Positions 23,364 to 34,151 of a stretch of 64,000 nt of DNA are shown here, one piece after another; within the stretch, counting starts at the first letter, position 1, and the number at the start of each line of letters is the position of its first letter. A program made the translations under genes and the position numbers. The notes below the pieces were generated by a model, which did no database searches, was not told the DNA's origin, and saw nothing but the letters and a program-made list of their open reading frames with translations. This DNA comes from DATASD01 sp035276765 (lineage in GTDB: Bacteria; Patescibacteriota; Saccharimonadia; Saccharimonadales; UBA4665), in NCBI GenBank assembly GCA_035276765.1, contig DATELH010000001.1, positions 1 to 64,000 of the forward strand, read 5' to 3'.

Positions 23364-24892
23364 GTCACTGTTAGTGGCTTGGAGCGCAATATGAGCGAAG
23401 CCATAGCAATTCGACGCGTCTCAACCAAAAATCAGGAAGAGAATAACCATAGACTTGAGCAGCAAGACGGTAGCGTCCAAAATATGGCTGCTATTTTAGA
23501 AGTACCTATCGTAAAAGATTGGGGCATGGCACTTTCTAGTAAGAAAGGTAATAACTTGAAGCGGAAAGACTTACAAGCCGCTCTGAGTTATTGTCGCCAT
23601 AACAGAAAAGTAAAATATCTTCTCATCGATAGAGTAAGTCGTTTTGCGCGCGAGCTCAAAATTATATTCTATTACATGGTGGAGTTTGAGAAATTAGATG
23701 TAAAAGTTGTCTTTTGTGACCCTAGCCAGCAAAAATTTAATGCAGATACTGCCGAGGCAAGCTACGAAATCGCTCGTAAAGCTTACGAGGCTGAGGCTGA
23801 AAATGAGGAACGAGCAAACACTTCATTAACCAAAATGAAAGCTAGAGTAGCACTGGGCTACTATCCTTTTTACCCTCATCAAGGTTATAAGAAAACTGAA
23901 GCAGCCGATGGCTTACACATTCCTGACGAACCTCGATTTAGTCTGCTCCAAAAAAGCGCTGAAAGCTACAGCGAGCTTTGAGAAAACTCCCCGCGAAGCA
24001 CAGCAGTGGTTACAGTCGAAAGGATACAGAACACCAACAATCTATCGTAAAGATATGTATGGCAACCGCATTCAGAAAGGAAATCGCATACTAGCCTAGA
24101 CCACTTTACCGAGATGATGAAAGATGCTTACTATGCCGGTATTCTCGCCATAAACGATTGGGAAGTGAACGAACATGGGTTACATAAGCCAATGATTACG
24201 AAAGATGAATATGAGACAAACCTAGCCTTAGCTAATGGTCGCAAGGTACGCCAAAAGCTTAAATATAATCCTGACTTCAAGCTTAATCTGGCGTTGCATG
24301 AGCCTTGTACTGATAGAGAGGGTAAACTCTGCGGCATCAACCATACTAATGGTAAAGGCTGGTATCGAAAAGAGTACGTTTGCCGCAACTGCAAGAAACG
24401 CGTACCGCAAGCTAAAGTACATGAATCAATGGGCAACCTACTCCGTTCAATGGTTGCGAAAGAGAACGGCTTAAACGAGCTGAAAAAGGCTCTCAGGCGT
24501 GTATGGAATAACAATGAGTCTTATCGGGTAGACCGTGCTAAGCAATTAGAAATGCGTAAAGAAGCGCTACAAGAGCAAAAGAGCGAACTACTGCGGAGCT
24601 TATCCGCTAACCCAGAAATAGCCGATGATATAAAAGAGGAAGTCGTTAGAATTAAAGCCCAGATAGTCGAGGTAGATAAGCAACTCGCAGAAGACAGCGA
24701 CATAGATAAAGAATTCGCTGAATTTGCAGCTTACGCTCTTGATTACACAGAAGATTTACGGAGCAGGTGGTGGGATTTACCAGGGAAGCAACTTGATGAG
24801 TGTAAACAGCTTCTTTTTAGACATGAAATTATTGTCAAACCGGACGGAAATGTTTACACCCCTCAAATCAGCACGATTTACTCCTTACTAAA

Positions 24893-24917
24893 GACAAAAC
24901 CCAGCATGAAAGCTGGG
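24893..24917 (-). terminator. terminator of ssrA
   Basis: On the minus strand CCCAGC TTTCAT GCTGGG is followed by TTTTGTCTTT, 13 nt after the tmRNA CCA end. Read on the plus strand it encodes part of the recombinase (KTKPSMKAGK). Confidence 0.8.
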
Positions 24918-24930
24918 AAAAATGTCGAAA

Positions 24931-24942
24931 TGGTGGAGCTGG
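24931..24942 (+). repeat. attR core of the ssrA element
   Basis: TGGTGGAGCTGG, complement of the tmRNA 3' end CCAGCTCCACCA. Identical to 20050-20061 and in the same codon phase of the recombinase frame. Confidence 0.75.
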
Positions 24943-25319
24943 CGGGTACTGCCCCCGCGTCCATCGGTTTATCTTTGGTTGATCGTCTACAGGTGTAGTT
25001 TGTTTTGCCATCTTAGCGAACGAGTATCGAAACAAACAAACATTTCGTTCGGGCAGTCCATGATCTTAGCAACTAGCTAGGACAATTCTAGCTGAGCATC
25101 CAGAAATATGAAACGTCTTTCCGCTACTGGAATCACGTCAGACGTTTGCTGCCAAATTAGGCAGCGATAGCGACTGGAGCGGTCTGTGGGAACAGACGTT
25201 GCTTCAAGTCAGCAATCAAACTCTTGCGTTCTGCAGTTGTTTGGGTTTGCCTATAACGCTGACAAGCGACCTGCTGATTCAACCGATAAAGTCCAATGTC
25301 GAGCTTAAAATTCAGCCCC
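24931..25319 (-). ncRNA. ssrA: transfer-messenger RNA (tmRNA)
   Basis: About 389 nt including encoded CCA. The 5' GGGGCTG pairs with 3' CAGCTCC, and GGACGCGGG...CCCGCC forms the T-arm (its loop reads GGCAGTA, unlike the usual TTCGANT). The tag stop codon TAA (25157-25159) sits in the loop of a perfect hairpin GCTGCC/GGCAGC, as in other tmRNAs. The open frame into it ends ...TAPVAIAA; if resume is at GCA (25232-25234) the tag is 25 residues (AERKSLIADL...), long compared with the usual 8-12 but with the typical AA end. tmRNA with SmpB rescues stalled ribosomes and tags products for proteolysis. Its 3' end is the integration target of the adjacent element. Confidence 0.9.
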
Positions 25320-25329
25320 ACGTACTGTT

Positions 25330-25335
25330 ATTATA
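25330..25335 (-). promoter_or_regulatory. -10 box of ssrA
   Basis: Consensus TATAAT on the minus strand, 10 nt before the mature tmRNA 5' end. The -35 region would fall within the right side of a 27-bp inverted-repeat arm (25339-25365) and does not match TTGACA. Confidence 0.6.
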
Positions 25336-25338
25336 CCA

Positions 25339-25470
25339 TAAATAACACCAGCCCAGCCACTTTCCGGAATATGAGCCTAGCGGTGTCTGATAAAACTTTT
25401 GAGCCATCTTGTTTTTCAACCTAACATCGCAAACTCGGGTTCTGGAAAGTGGCTGGGCTGGTGTTATTTA
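25339..25470. repeat. 27-bp perfect inverted repeat with a 78-nt loop
   Basis: Arms at 25339-25365 and 25444-25470 are exactly complementary (TAAATAACACCAGCCCAGCC... and its reverse complement). The loop is 78 nt, the same loop length as the palindromic repeat in uvrD, but I see only weak similarity of loop sequence. It lies between MarR and ssrA, both on the minus strand. The inner edge abuts the ssrA -10. It may be a MITE-like insertion, a terminator/antiterminator or a small RNA. Confidence 0.8.
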
Positions 25471-25479
25471 TTTTAGAAA

Positions 25480-25956
25480 TTAGATTCCGAGCGGATGGTT
25501 GCAACTATACGTTTTGCCTGGCTGGCACACATAGGCATGCAGAGTGATGAGCGTTTCGAGCAGTTGTTTCATCTGTTTTTCACTCAATTCTTCAAACATT
25601 GGTGCGTGAAATGCAGCCATCGCTTTGCGAGCGGCCTGCGCGATCTTCAAACCTTTTGGCGTGATTTCGGTGAGGCGTTCGCGGCGCTCCTTAGGGTTTA
25701 CTTTGGTGGTCAGCATGCCTTTTTCGAGCAGCAGCTTTACCTGGCGGCTCACGCTCGCTTCGGTCTGGCCAAGCATTTGCGCCAGGCGGCGCTGCTGTGT
25801 TTTTGGGTTCCACTGCATGGCCATCATAATTTTGTACTGCGATAAGCCGATGCCTAGTTGTTCCTGCAAAACTTGGTCGGATTGGCGGGACCAAATGCCG
25901 TTGAGGTGTTCAAACAAATAGCCAATCTTGTTTGCGGGTTGCATATCGGTGTTCAT
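25480..25956 (-). CDS. MarR-family transcriptional regulator
   Basis: Protein of 158 residues. Winged helix: LAQMLGQTEASVSRQVKLLLEKGMLTTKVNPKERR contains the recognition helix (EASVSRQVKLL) and the wing with the typical D/N-x-R-x-R region (NPKERRERLTEIT). Flanking dimerisation helices are present. MarR proteins are small-molecule or redox-responsive repressors; three cysteines/His near the C-terminus (YVCQPGKTYSCNH) are unusual and might sense metal or oxidant. TATACG lies 8 nt before the ATG, so it is leaderless. Target unknown. Confidence 0.9.
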   Translation of the reverse strand: MNTDMQPANKIGYLFEHLNGIWSRQSDQVLQEQLGIGLSQYKIMMAMQWNPKTQQRRLAQMLGQTEASVSRQVKLLLEKGMLTTKVNPKERRERLTEITPKGLKIAQAARKAMAAFHAPMFEELSEKQMKQLLETLITLHAYVCQPGKTYSCNHPLGI

Positions 25957-25964
25957 GCATTAAT

Positions 25965-25970
25965 CGTATA
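25965..25970 (-). promoter_or_regulatory. -10 box (MarR gene)
   Basis: TATACG on the minus strand, 8 nt before the ATG at 25956. Confidence 0.4.
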
Positions 25971-25987
25971 GGCGCATACTTAACACG

Positions 25988-26794
25988 TCAAGCATTAGGT
26001 GAGGCCGGGCTCACTTTTAGCCACGTACGGTACAGCGCATGCCATTGGTCGAGGCTGAGCTGTTGGGCACGCACGGTTGGTGGGATGCCGGCTTTTTTGA
26101 GCAACTCCGCTGTTTGCTCACGGCTCAGATGCAGTCCAGCGCCCAAACTATTTAGCACTGTTTTGCGGCGCTGGCTAAAACCAGCCTTTACCAAACGGAA
26201 AAACTGCTTGGCAACGACATCTGGAAACAACGGCTTTGTACGAAACGTAAGGCTCAAAATCTGCGAGTCTACCTTTGGCGGCGGCGTGAATAACTCCGCC
26301 GGTACCGCTGCGCCCAGGGCAGCTTCGCAGTAAAACTGCACGCTAACGCTCAGCAAACTCATGGCGCCAGGCCGGGCTACCACCCGTTCGGCAACTTCTT
26401 TTTGCATGAGCAGTGCGGCGCGCGAAAACGGGTTCGAGCCTTCGCACAGCACACGCAACAAATTACTTGTTAAGTAATACGGAATGTTGGCGACCACTTT
26501 GTAGTCGGCAGGCAGCGTAGTGAAGTCAAACTGCAGGATGTCTTGGCGGACGACGCTCAGATTCGCGGACGAAACGCGCGCCGGCAGTTGCGCCGCCAGG
26601 GTTTCGTCGAACTCCACGGCCACCACTTGCCGGGCGCGCACTACCAGTTTCTCGGTGAGCGTGCCAAGGCCGGGGCCAATTTCGAGCACGGTGTCACCCT
26701 TTGAAACTTGCGCAGCGTCACACATGGCGTCAAGGCTTGCTTGGTCGTGCAGCCAGTGCTGGCCGAGTGATTTTTTAGTGAGCGGCGTGTCCAT
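25988..26794 (-). CDS. rsmA: 16S rRNA dimethyladenosine transferase RsmA/KsgA
   Basis: Protein of 268 residues. N-terminal KKSLGQHWLHD, SAM motif I LEIGPGLGTLT, motif II VAVEFD, and the adenine-binding motif NIPYYLTS (N-x-P-Y/F). The C-terminal helical domain contains FFRLVKAGFSQRRKTVLNSL, typical of KsgA. It dimethylates two adjacent adenines near the 3' end of 16S rRNA during 30S assembly. The start codon overlaps the stop of the upstream lytic-protein gene (TAATG), so the two are coupled. Confidence 0.97.
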   Translation of the reverse strand: MDTPLTKKSLGQHWLHDQASLDAMCDAAQVSKGDTVLEIGPGLGTLTEKLVVRARQVVAVEFDETLAAQLPARVSSANLSVVRQDILQFDFTTLPADYKVVANIPYYLTSNLLRVLCEGSNPFSRAALLMQKEVAERVVARPGAMSLLSVSVQFYCEAALGAAVPAELFTPPPKVDSQILSLTFRTKPLFPDVVAKQFFRLVKAGFSQRRKTVLNSLGAGLHLSREQTAELLKKAGIPPTVRAQQLSLDQWHALYRTWLKVSPASPNA

Positions 26795-28083
26795 TACCAG
26801 TTATGATACGCCACCCAGTGGTTATATGCACCTGCCCAACCACCATAACGGCTGGCATAGCCGGTGGCCCATTTGAGCTGCGTGACCGCGTTGGTTTGCC
26901 AGTCGGCGCCGGCAGAAGCCATCTTGCCGCCCGGCGTGGCCTGCACCAAACCATAGCCGAGGCCCGACGGGATTGAAGCAGGCGGATATGCCGGACAACC
27001 GCCGTACTGGCCCTGTAGTTTGGTTGGGCACCAGCCGGATTCATGGCTCACGATATAATCCACATACGCAAAGTCATCAGAACTAATGCCAGCCAAGCGC
27101 ATGGTAGCTTGTTTGTCGCTCGGAATCTGCACCGCCTTGCCTTGCGCGACGATCTGCGTCACGGGCTGCATGGTAACTACCTGTTGAATCTGTTGGCGGC
27201 TCACTTCGCGGCCATTCACCGTCTGCACTTGGTAGGTTGTTACCTGCGTACCTGCTGCGCCTTGCTGGCGTACCGCCGTTGTCCCAAAACTCAAACTGTC
27301 GTCTTGGATGGTCTGCACGGGCATGGGGATTTGTTCCTGTACGCTCACAATCTGAATGCCGTGCCGCGACACAAACACTTGCGCGTTCGGACTGAGTAGC
27401 GCGTCGAGTCCCGGCTGCACATTGTCGTCGGCCGCGAGCCGGATATTCTTTTCTTGCAGCAAATCTTTTACCGTCTTGGCGTGCGTGCGAGTCGCAACCG
27501 GCGTGCCATACAAATTGAGGTTGACTGGCACCGCACGGTCAATGACCACACGTGCCCCGATGCTCTGGTCGAGCACAAAGTTTTGTGTGGGCTCCAAGCT
27601 CACCTTATCTTCGGGGTACACCGCCACACCAACCTGTTTGGCGATGCTGCGTCCAGTGGTAGCCGCGCTGAACGTCACCGTCCGCTGGCTCCCGTCAACA
27701 ATCGTGACCGGTGTGGCACGGTAAACATTCACCCGAAAATTGTCATCAGCAATTGCCGTATCCACGCTCGGCTCCACAACGTCGCCTTTGTTTAGGGTAA
27801 TGCCGATCTTGGGCAGCAGTTCGCCCACCGTGGCAGCGCGCGTTGGCACGGTCTGCTCTTGGTTGTCGTGCGACACAAGCACAATATGTGAGTCGCTGTG
27901 TACGAGTGTCGGATGGCCGCCGCTAAAAACGACGATCCCTACAACCACCAACATCAAAAGCACCACAAATGTCACCACCGGCACGGCAAACATTGGATGG
28001 CGGCCTATTTTTTTTAGTTTCCGAACGTGAGCCTGGTTTCGGGCCACGTACTTTTTCTGAAAAAGTCTGAGTCGCTTGCGCAT
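26794..28083 (-). CDS. cell-wall lytic protein: DUF348 repeats, G5 and transglycosylase-like domain
   Basis: Protein of ~429 residues from the ATG at 28083; 15 more codons are open upstream. A basic cytoplasmic N-terminus (MRKRLRLFQKK) leads to one membrane helix (FAVPVVTFVVLLMLVVVGIVVF). Three ubiquitin-like DUF348 repeats follow (VPTRAATVGELLPKIGI.., AATTGRSIAKQVGV.., THAKTVKDLLQEKNI..), then a G5-like segment (VQTIQDDSLSFGT...) and a C-terminal lysozyme/transglycosylase-like domain (YIVSHESGW..., QATPGGKM, WATGYASRYGGW). This is the layout of Rpf/YabE-type proteins of Gram-positives, which cleave peptidoglycan to promote growth. In an episymbiont it could also act on host wall. Confidence 0.85.
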   Translation of the reverse strand: MRKRLRLFQKKYVARNQAHVRKLKKIGRHPMFAVPVVTFVVLLMLVVVGIVVFSGGHPTLVHSDSHIVLVSHDNQEQTVPTRAATVGELLPKIGITLNKGDVVEPSVDTAIADDNFRVNVYRATPVTIVDGSQRTVTFSAATTGRSIAKQVGVAVYPEDKVSLEPTQNFVLDQSIGARVVIDRAVPVNLNLYGTPVATRTHAKTVKDLLQEKNIRLAADDNVQPGLDALLSPNAQVFVSRHGIQIVSVQEQIPMPVQTIQDDSLSFGTTAVRQQGAAGTQVTTYQVQTVNGREVSRQQIQQVVTMQPVTQIVAQGKAVQIPSDKQATMRLAGISSDDFAYVDYIVSHESGWCPTKLQGQYGGCPAYPPASIPSGLGYGLVQATPGGKMASAGADWQTNAVTQLKWATGYASRYGGWAGAYNHWVAYHNW

Positions 28084-28165
28084 AATAACCGCTCGCCGTG
28101 GCCGTATAAAGCGCAAAAATAAACACAACTACCTCGGACCGAGCTAGGAAATATTGTAACAAACC

Positions 28166-28626
28166 CTACGTTTCAAACCAAGCCGTAACAGTGGTGAGCG
28201 TATCGGACTGGCAGGTTTTTGGGTTGAGTTTGTGGCGGTTTACCCACGCGTATTCGGCAATCTCCAGCCTTTGCGTGGTGACGAGTAGTTTTTCGGATAA
28301 TTCGGCAACAAAATAGTGGCACCGGTAGCGGAAGCCTCTTTCTTTGTAAGTGCCCGAAAACAGGTTTTTGACCTGGGCTTTCTGAAGGCTAATGCCCGTC
28401 TCCTCGCGGAGTTCCCGCAAACAAGCATCCAAAACCGGCTCACCAGGATGCAGCCCGCCGCCCGGCAATCCCCAACTGCCCGCTCCCAGCCACGGCTTTA
28501 CGAGCAACAGCTCGTCGCCATGCACCACCAAGATGCGCGCGCGTTCGCTGCGGTTTATGTATACAATGAGCGCTGGCCACAACAGCCAAAACAGTCCAAT
28601 GCCGATGGCGCGCCACGCCCGTTTGC

Positions 28627-28630
<4 letters not shown>
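28166..28630 (-). CDS. NUDIX hydrolase with N-terminal membrane helix
   Basis: Protein of 154 residues. Complete NUDIX box (G-x5-E-x7-R-E-U-x-E-E-x-G-U): GGGLHPGEPVLDACLREL then REETGI. An N-terminal hydrophobic helix (IGIGLFWLLWPALIVYI) would anchor it to the membrane, which is uncommon in the family. NUDIX enzymes cleave nucleoside diphosphates linked to another moiety; substrate unknown. It overlaps the upstream uvrD by 4 nt (ATGA). Confidence 0.92.
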
Positions 28631-30903
<2,273 letters not shown>

Positions 30904-30909
30904 GGTGGT

Positions 30910-30915
30910 ATTGTA
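30910..30915 (-). promoter_or_regulatory. -10 box of a leaderless promoter (uvrD)
   Basis: TACAAT on the minus strand, 6 nt before the GTG start of uvrD at 30903, which supports that start. Confidence 0.55.
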
Positions 30916-31000
30916 GCAAAAACTGCTACCGCTTACTGCTGTAATTTCGGCTATTCTATGAGGCGAGCCCCACTCCGGTAGTCCGCCTCAATAATTATGA

Positions 31001-31137
31001 GCGCCCAGCCGGCCCACCTATTCCCCGAGAAACTCGGGCGAAGTGCAGCCGGAAGCTGGTCTGGCGAGACTACAGGCTCGACAGGCAGCTTACCGCGCGG
31101 AAACGGTTTCGAGGGAATAGGTGGGCCGGTTGGGCAC
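31001..31137. repeat. palindromic structured repeat, copy 2 (intergenic)
   Basis: Arms 31001-31025 and 31113-31137 pair over 25 nt with two mismatches (GCGCCCAGCCGGCCCACC...). Nested inside are AAGCTG/CAGCTT and CTGGCGAG/CTCGACAG. Core words shared with copy 1: AGCCGGA, TCTGGCGA, CAGGC, CCGCGCG. It occupies the gap between uvrD and the proline-rich gene. Confidence 0.8.
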
Positions 31138-31149
31138 TTCCAAATATTG

Positions 31150-32010
31150 CTACTTAATAAAGTGAGTGTGCGGCACGCCCGAAAGTGTGAGTACGCCGGC
31201 GTCAAGCATGGCGTCCACGCACCCCACCGCCACCAAAATGATGATAATCGCTCCGACCACCGCTAGGCGCATGGAGCGTTTTTTGGTGGGCGAACTAATG
31301 TGCACATAATACTTATGACTGTCAATAACCTGTTCGTATGCTTGTTTGCGCTGGACCTCGAGGTCGACTTCTTTTTCAGCCTCTCTTTTGGAAGCCTGTT
31401 CGGTGGCATTTTTAGAGGATGGCGCTTGCTCGGCCGGTTTTTGCTCTTCTGTTTTGGGTTCAGGTTGCGATGGCGTTTCGACAACAAGGGATTGCGGCGC
31501 TACCAGCATTTCCTCGTCCGTTGGCGTTTCAGGTGTGGGCTGTGGTGGCGCTGGCTTTTCGGCGGGCGCCAAGGAGACAGGTTCGGCTGGGGCTACTTCC
31601 GGAGTTGGTTTTGCAGGGTTCAGGTCGCCCATACTACTATCCGACAATGAGGACGACGAAACACTTGCCGGTGCGTCAACAACGGCCGTCTTTTCTGGTG
31701 GTGGCGTCGGGTCTGCCGCATGTTCGGCCGCAGCGCGCTCAGCAAGTTCCTGAATGGCTGCTGGGCTGGGCTGCAACTTGATCTTTTGCGTTTTTAGGAG
31801 TGTTTTGGGCACTTCAGGGGCGCCCTCCGTTGGCGACAAAGGGTCGTCGACGGGCAGCTTGGTGACCATCGGGTCTTGCACCATAGGCCGGTGCGTCACA
31901 ATGAGTGGCCGCGCACTCGAAGTCGGCGCGCTGCCGCCCGGCTTGCTCACATCAAATACTTTTGGTTTGGTGGATTTGGGCTTCGTGTCTTTGGGTTTAT
32001 TTTGCGGCAT
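31150..32010 (-). CDS. proline-rich membrane protein, unknown
   Basis: Protein of 286 residues from the ATG at 32010 (MPQNKPKDTK), overlapping the end of tpiA by 14 nt. The first ~200 residues are low-complexity and rich in Pro, Ala, Glu, Lys and Ser. A short charged helix (KREAEKEVDLEVQRKQAYEQV, split here as KREAEKEVDLEV / QRKQAYEQV) precedes one membrane helix near the C-terminus (MRLAVVGAIIIILVAVGCV) and a short outer tail. Topology is probably cytoplasmic tail-in. This style is common among CPR proteins that may organise envelope or division machinery, but no family is recognised. Confidence 0.65.
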   Translation of the reverse strand: MPQNKPKDTKPKSTKPKVFDVSKPGGSAPTSSARPLIVTHRPMVQDPMVTKLPVDDPLSPTEGAPEVPKTLLKTQKIKLQPSPAAIQELAERAAAEHAADPTPPPEKTAVVDAPASVSSSSLSDSSMGDLNPAKPTPEVAPAEPVSLAPAEKPAPPQPTPETPTDEEMLVAPQSLVVETPSQPEPKTEEQKPAEQAPSSKNATEQASKREAEKEVDLEVQRKQAYEQVIDSHKYYVHISSPTKKRSMRLAVVGAIIIILVAVGCVDAMLDAGVLTLSGVPHTHFIK

Positions 32011-32788
32011 CGGCTTGCTCGTGTTGGAGGCGATAGGCGGCATCGACTATGTTGGCAAATTTGTAAGGATTCAGGCTGGCGCCGCCCACGAGGGCGCCGT
32101 CGCAGTCTTCAAGTTCCAAATATCCGCTTACAATGTGGTCGTCTACGCTGCCGCCATACAAAATGCGCACGGCCTTAGCCGCCTTTTGGCCGTACAATTC
32201 CTCAATCTGATGACGGATAAATTTGAGGGCGGTTTCGACCTCGTGCGGTCTTGCAAGCTTGCCCTCAAACGTGCTAATTGCCCAAACCGGCTCGTAAGCA
32301 ATAACCACATTGTGGATTTCTTCAGAGGTGAGATTGCTAAGCGCGGTCGTGACTTGGTCGTGTAGCACTTGTTTGGTTTCGCCCTGGCGGTGCTCTTCGC
32401 TCGTTTCGCCAACGCACAAAATGGGTGAGATATCATTGCGGATAGCGGCCTGAACCTTGTCGCGGATGGTTTCGAGTGATTCGTGGAAATAGATGCGGCG
32501 CTCGGAGTGGCCGATAATGACGTAGTGCACGAGGTCGCGGAGCATAGTAAACGAGACTTCGCCGGTGTATGCGCCCTCGTCTTTAAAGTAGGCGTCCTGG
32601 GCGGCCAGGCGAAATTTACGCCGGTCGATCTGCAGACTTAGCGGCTGCAAGGTAAGCATCGATGGTGCAAGGACAACCTCAACATCACGATGGATCCGCA
32701 CGCGCTCCTGCAATCGGTGCACTAGCAAACTCGCCTGCGAGGCGTTCAAGTGCATTTTCCAGTTACCGGCAATCAGAAATTTTTTCAT
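31997..32788 (-). CDS. tpiA: triosephosphate isomerase
   Basis: Protein of 263 residues. Substrate-binding GNWKMH (N, K), catalytic His in IIGHSERR, catalytic Glu in AYEPVWAIS, and phosphate-binding YGGSVDD. It interconverts dihydroxyacetone phosphate and glyceraldehyde-3-phosphate in glycolysis. 39 nt after pgk in the same direction, so probably one operon. Confidence 0.97.
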   Translation of the reverse strand: MKKFLIAGNWKMHLNASQASLLVHRLQERVRIHRDVEVVLAPSMLTLQPLSLQIDRRKFRLAAQDAYFKDEGAYTGEVSFTMLRDLVHYVIIGHSERRIYFHESLETIRDKVQAAIRNDISPILCVGETSEEHRQGETKQVLHDQVTTALSNLTSEEIHNVVIAYEPVWAISTFEGKLARPHEVETALKFIRHQIEELYGQKAAKAVRILYGGSVDDHIVSGYLELEDCDGALVGGASLNPYKFANIVDAAYRLQHEQADAAK

Positions 32789-32827
32789 ATTAAACTTCTT
32801 AAGGTTTATTGTAGCATTCTTTACTAC

Positions 32828-34114
32828 TTACTTGTCCATAAGCGCTTCGACGCCGGGAAGTTTGCGACCCGCCATGAGTTCGAGGCTTGCCCCGCCACCG
32901 GTGGAAACATGATTGAATGAGCCGACCAATTTGCGGCCCTCCACATAACCCACAGTATCGCCGCCGCCAACCAAGCTAAAAGGCTTATGACCCCAGTCAC
33001 CAAGCATAGCTTCCACGATGAGTTCGGTACCGTGCGCAAACGGCCCCACCGGTCCACTCATGGCTGGCGTTTCGGTGACTCCCATAGTGCCATTCCACAC
33101 CACCGTATTCGCGAGCTGCAATGAACCGGCCACAAAAGCGCCCGAAAACGGCCCGATATCGAGGATCATTTCGTCGTCGGCAATAGTGCGGCTGCGTTCT
33201 GGCGGGATTTTGGGGTAGTTTTCGATGTCGGCAATGACGTGCGCATCCCAATCAACAATGCGTGTCGTGGCAGACTTTTCGATCGCAGTCGCCACCACAC
33301 CATCTTGCGGCAAATAAAACACAAAGTGCTGGTTTTTTGATTTTTCTTCGGCCTTTGCAATGATGTCGCGCGCCAGTCCAAGATCGTCCTCCTCGACCAA
33401 GCTCTTGCCCACCTTTACACCCTTTGCGTCCAAAAAGGTGTTGGCCATGGCACCGCCTACCACCACCACATCGGCGAGGTCTATAAACCGGTTGAGGATG
33501 TCGATTTTGTCGGAAATTTTGGCGCCGCCCACGATGGCCACGAGCGGCCGGGTTGGGTTTTCCATCACGTTTGTAATGGTGTCGACCTCTTTTTCGAGCA
33601 GCAAACCGGCGACGCTGGGCAGGTGATGCGTGATGGCGTCGGTGCTGGCGTGGGCGCGATGCACAACGCCGAAGCCGTCCTGTACAAACACCTCAGCCAG
33701 CTTAGCGAGCTGCGCGGCAAAGCCGTCATCATTTTGTTCTTCTTCGGAGTGAAAACGTAGGTTTTCGAGTAGCAACACCTGGCCATCCTGCAATCCTTCG
33801 GCGGCTTTTTCTGCGGCAGGCCCGACGCAATCGGTCACGAACTGCACCTCTTGCCCAAGCAGTTCGCCCAGGCGTTTGGCCACTGGCGCCAAGCTCAACT
33901 TAGTATCGGCTTTGCCATCTGGACGGCCGAGATGTGAGCAAATGACAAGTTTCGCACCCTTTTCGAGCAGTGCCCGTACGGTTGGCAGTGATTGCTGCAA
34001 GCGGTAGTCGTCAGCAATAGTGCCGTCGTCATTCAGTGGGACGTTGTAATCAGCACGCAGCAGTACGCGCTTGCCGCTCACCTCTATATCGTGCATTGTT
34101 TTTTTTGTGAACAT
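32828..34114 (-). CDS. pgk: phosphoglycerate kinase
   Basis: Protein of 428 residues from the ATG at 34114, which follows GGGGTGGGG. N-domain RADYNVPL and SHLGRP, hinge ENLRFHSEEE (variant of LENLRF), C-domain IVGGAKISDKI, WNGTMGV (nucleotide site) and STGGGASLELMAG. The NGPxG variant here reads WNGTMGV, and DGFGVVHRAHAS is near consensus. It makes ATP from 1,3-bisphosphoglycerate. First gene of pgk-tpiA. Confidence 0.97.
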   Translation of the reverse strand: MFTKKTMHDIEVSGKRVLLRADYNVPLNDDGTIADDYRLQQSLPTVRALLEKGAKLVICSHLGRPDGKADTKLSLAPVAKRLGELLGQEVQFVTDCVGPAAEKAAEGLQDGQVLLLENLRFHSEEEQNDDGFAAQLAKLAEVFVQDGFGVVHRAHASTDAITHHLPSVAGLLLEKEVDTITNVMENPTRPLVAIVGGAKISDKIDILNRFIDLADVVVVGGAMANTFLDAKGVKVGKSLVEEDDLGLARDIIAKAEEKSKNQHFVFYLPQDGVVATAIEKSATTRIVDWDAHVIADIENYPKIPPERSRTIADDEMILDIGPFSGAFVAGSLQLANTVVWNGTMGVTETPAMSGPVGPFAHGTELIVEAMLGDWGHKPFSLVGGGDTVGYVEGRKLVGSFNHVSTGGGASLELMAGRKLPGVEALMDK

Positions 34115-34151
34115 CCCCACCCCTTGTTATGCCGTCTATTATAAATGTTTT

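Larger units (their letters stand above)
20050..24942 (+). mobile_element. small integrated element at ssrA (tmRNA)
   Basis: About 4.9 kb bounded by the direct repeat TGGTGGAGCTGG (20050-20061 and 24931-24942). The right copy is the CCA end and acceptor stem of tmRNA. Contents in order: recombinase tail, two minus-strand cargo genes, a divergent HTH gene, a small unknown, and the serine recombinase reading toward ssrA. No replication, packaging or transfer genes are seen, so it is an integrative element or satellite rather than a phage. The att core lies within the recombinase frame on both sides. Confidence 0.75.
23391..24998 (+). pseudogene. large serine recombinase of the ssrA element, frame broken twice
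   Basis: Three overlapping frames together form one 535-residue recombinase: a resolvase domain with RRVSTKNQ (nucleophile Ser) and RVSRFAR, a recombinase domain ending SLDHFTEMMKDAYYAG, a zinc ribbon (YVCRNCKKR) and a coiled coil. The frame is lost at an A6 run (about 23947-23952), where one A fewer restores it, and again at GCCTAG (about 24090-24095), where one extra C restores it. The two changes cancel in length. They may be sequencing errors at homopolymers or genuine decay. The last 18 residues (AGTAPAS... to ...RLQV) are read from ssrA in antisense. The ATG at 23391 has GGAGC upstream. Confidence 0.8.

Noticed and set aside
23346..23390. Earlier ATG for the ssrA-element recombinase
   Set aside because: It lies in the loop of a hairpin and adds residues not typical of resolvase N-termini; the ATG at 23391 has a ribosome site.
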